A stretch of 5,663 nt of DNA from Geminicoccaceae bacterium. GTDB taxonomy: Bacteria; Pseudomonadota; Alphaproteobacteria; Geminicoccales; Geminicoccaceae. The notes beneath the pieces are model-generated. The model made no database searches and was not told the origin of the DNA. It was given only the letters and a program-made list of their open reading frames with translations. A program made the position numbers and the translations under genes. Location: assembly GCA_030824835.1 (NCBI GenBank), contig JAPJRA010000287.1:1-5663 (forward strand), given 5' to 3'. Positions 5,220 to 5,663 of this stretch are shown piece after piece; the stretch's first letter is position 1; the number at the start of each line of letters is the position of its first letter.

Positions 5220-5605
5220 ACCTCCTGCTCGACACGCACGCCTTCCTCTGGTGGCTGGCCGACGACCCCGCGCTGCCCCGGACGGCGCGCGTCGCCATCG
5301 CCGCGCCGGCGACCCGCGTCCATGTCAGCGCCGCCACCGCCTGGGAGATCACCACCAAGCACCGGCTCGGCAAGCTGCCGGGCGCCGGTCTGGTGGCCGC
5401 CAATGTCGGGGCCGAGATCGCTGCCGAGGGCTTCGCCGAGCTGCCCGTGTCGGTCCGCCACGCAGAGCGCGCCGGGGCGATGCCCGGCGCGCACCGCGAC
5501 CCGTTCGACCGCATGCTGATCGCCCAGGCCCTCGACGAGGGTCTGACACTGGTCTCCAACGAGATGCTGTTCGACCAGTTCGGCGTCACCCGCCTCTGGT
5601 CCTGA
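5216..5605 (+). CDS. vapC: VapC-like PIN-domain toxin (ribonuclease)
   Basis: This 129-residue protein is a single PIN domain of usual VapC length. It starts MNLLLDTHAFLWWLADDPAL (1-20) with the first catalytic Asp at 6. AATAWEITTKHRLGKLPG (39-56) carries Glu44, and HRDPFDRMLIAQA (93-105) carries Asp95 and Asp98. It ends LVSNEMLFDQFGVTRLW (112-128), a common ending in this subfamily. The acidic residues hold Mg2+ or Mn2+ in the RNase site. VapC toxins cut specific tRNAs or rRNA and slow growth when the antitoxin is degraded; the target here cannot be predicted. The ATG overlaps the antitoxin stop (ATGA), and GGGAAGG (5203-5209) within the antitoxin gene can serve as SD. All catalytic residues are present and no frameshift is seen, so it should be active. 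Confidence 0.9.
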   Translation: MNLLLDTHAFLWWLADDPALPRTARVAIAAPATRVHVSAATAWEITTKHRLGKLPGAGLVAANVGAEIAAEGFAELPVSVRHAERAGAMPGAHRDPFDRMLIAQALDEGLTLVSNEMLFDQFGVTRLWS

Positions 5606-5663
5606 ACCCGCCCGCCCTTGCCACCGCCCCCCGCTTGCGGCTTCATCGCCCCTGCAACCAGGG
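5606..5663. other. Non-coding tail at the right edge
   Basis: The last 58 bases are C-rich and show no convincing gene start. CCGC/GCGG around 5631-5640 could form only a tiny stem with a two-base turn and is not a credible terminator. A neighbouring gene may begin or end beyond the window. Confidence 0.3.

Overview
The window is a GC-rich bacterial chromosomal segment. Its base composition, strong third-position GC bias, gene families and Shine-Dalgarno (SD) style suggest an alphaproteobacterium of the Rhodospirillales type. That assignment is inferred from composition and protein flavour only; no rRNA or other phylogenetic marker is present. Coding density is high, and I see no insertion sequence, CRISPR array, tRNA, rRNA or phage gene.

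Layout from left to right: (1) the 3' part of a SpoU/TrmH-family RNA 2'-O-methyltransferase gene cut by the left edge, followed by a small hairpin with a T-run that looks like an intrinsic terminator; (2) a DUF1269-type protein that appears to lack the family's usual glycine-rich hydrophobic centre; (3) two tandem META-domain (HslJ-like) genes overlapping by four bases (GTGA), the first predicted to be secreted and the second a lipoprotein; (4) a 221-base gap holding a possible 21-codon leader ORF with a strong SD; (5) an MgtE-type Mg2+ channel/transporter gene; (6) a convergent CorA-type Mg2+/Co2+ transporter gene, whose 3' end shares a perfect 11-bp hairpin with the end of mgtE; (7) divergent from corA, a two-gene type II toxin-antitoxin module (Phd/YefM-like antitoxin, VapC-like PIN toxin) with a well-formed promoter and an inverted-repeat operator over its -10 box.

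The main functional theme is divalent-cation homeostasis. Two unrelated Mg2+ uptake proteins sit tail to tail 20 bp apart, next to small envelope proteins (META lipoprotein and secreted META protein). A link between the META proteins and the Mg2+ transporters is only positional. The toxin-antitoxin pair is self-contained and probably autoregulated. Nothing here is clearly a new biological system. The points most worth a second look are the possible leader ORF with stem-forming potential ahead of mgtE, the convergent mgtE/corA arrangement with its shared hairpin, the shortened DUF1269 protein, the META pair, and the very clear toxin-antitoxin operator.
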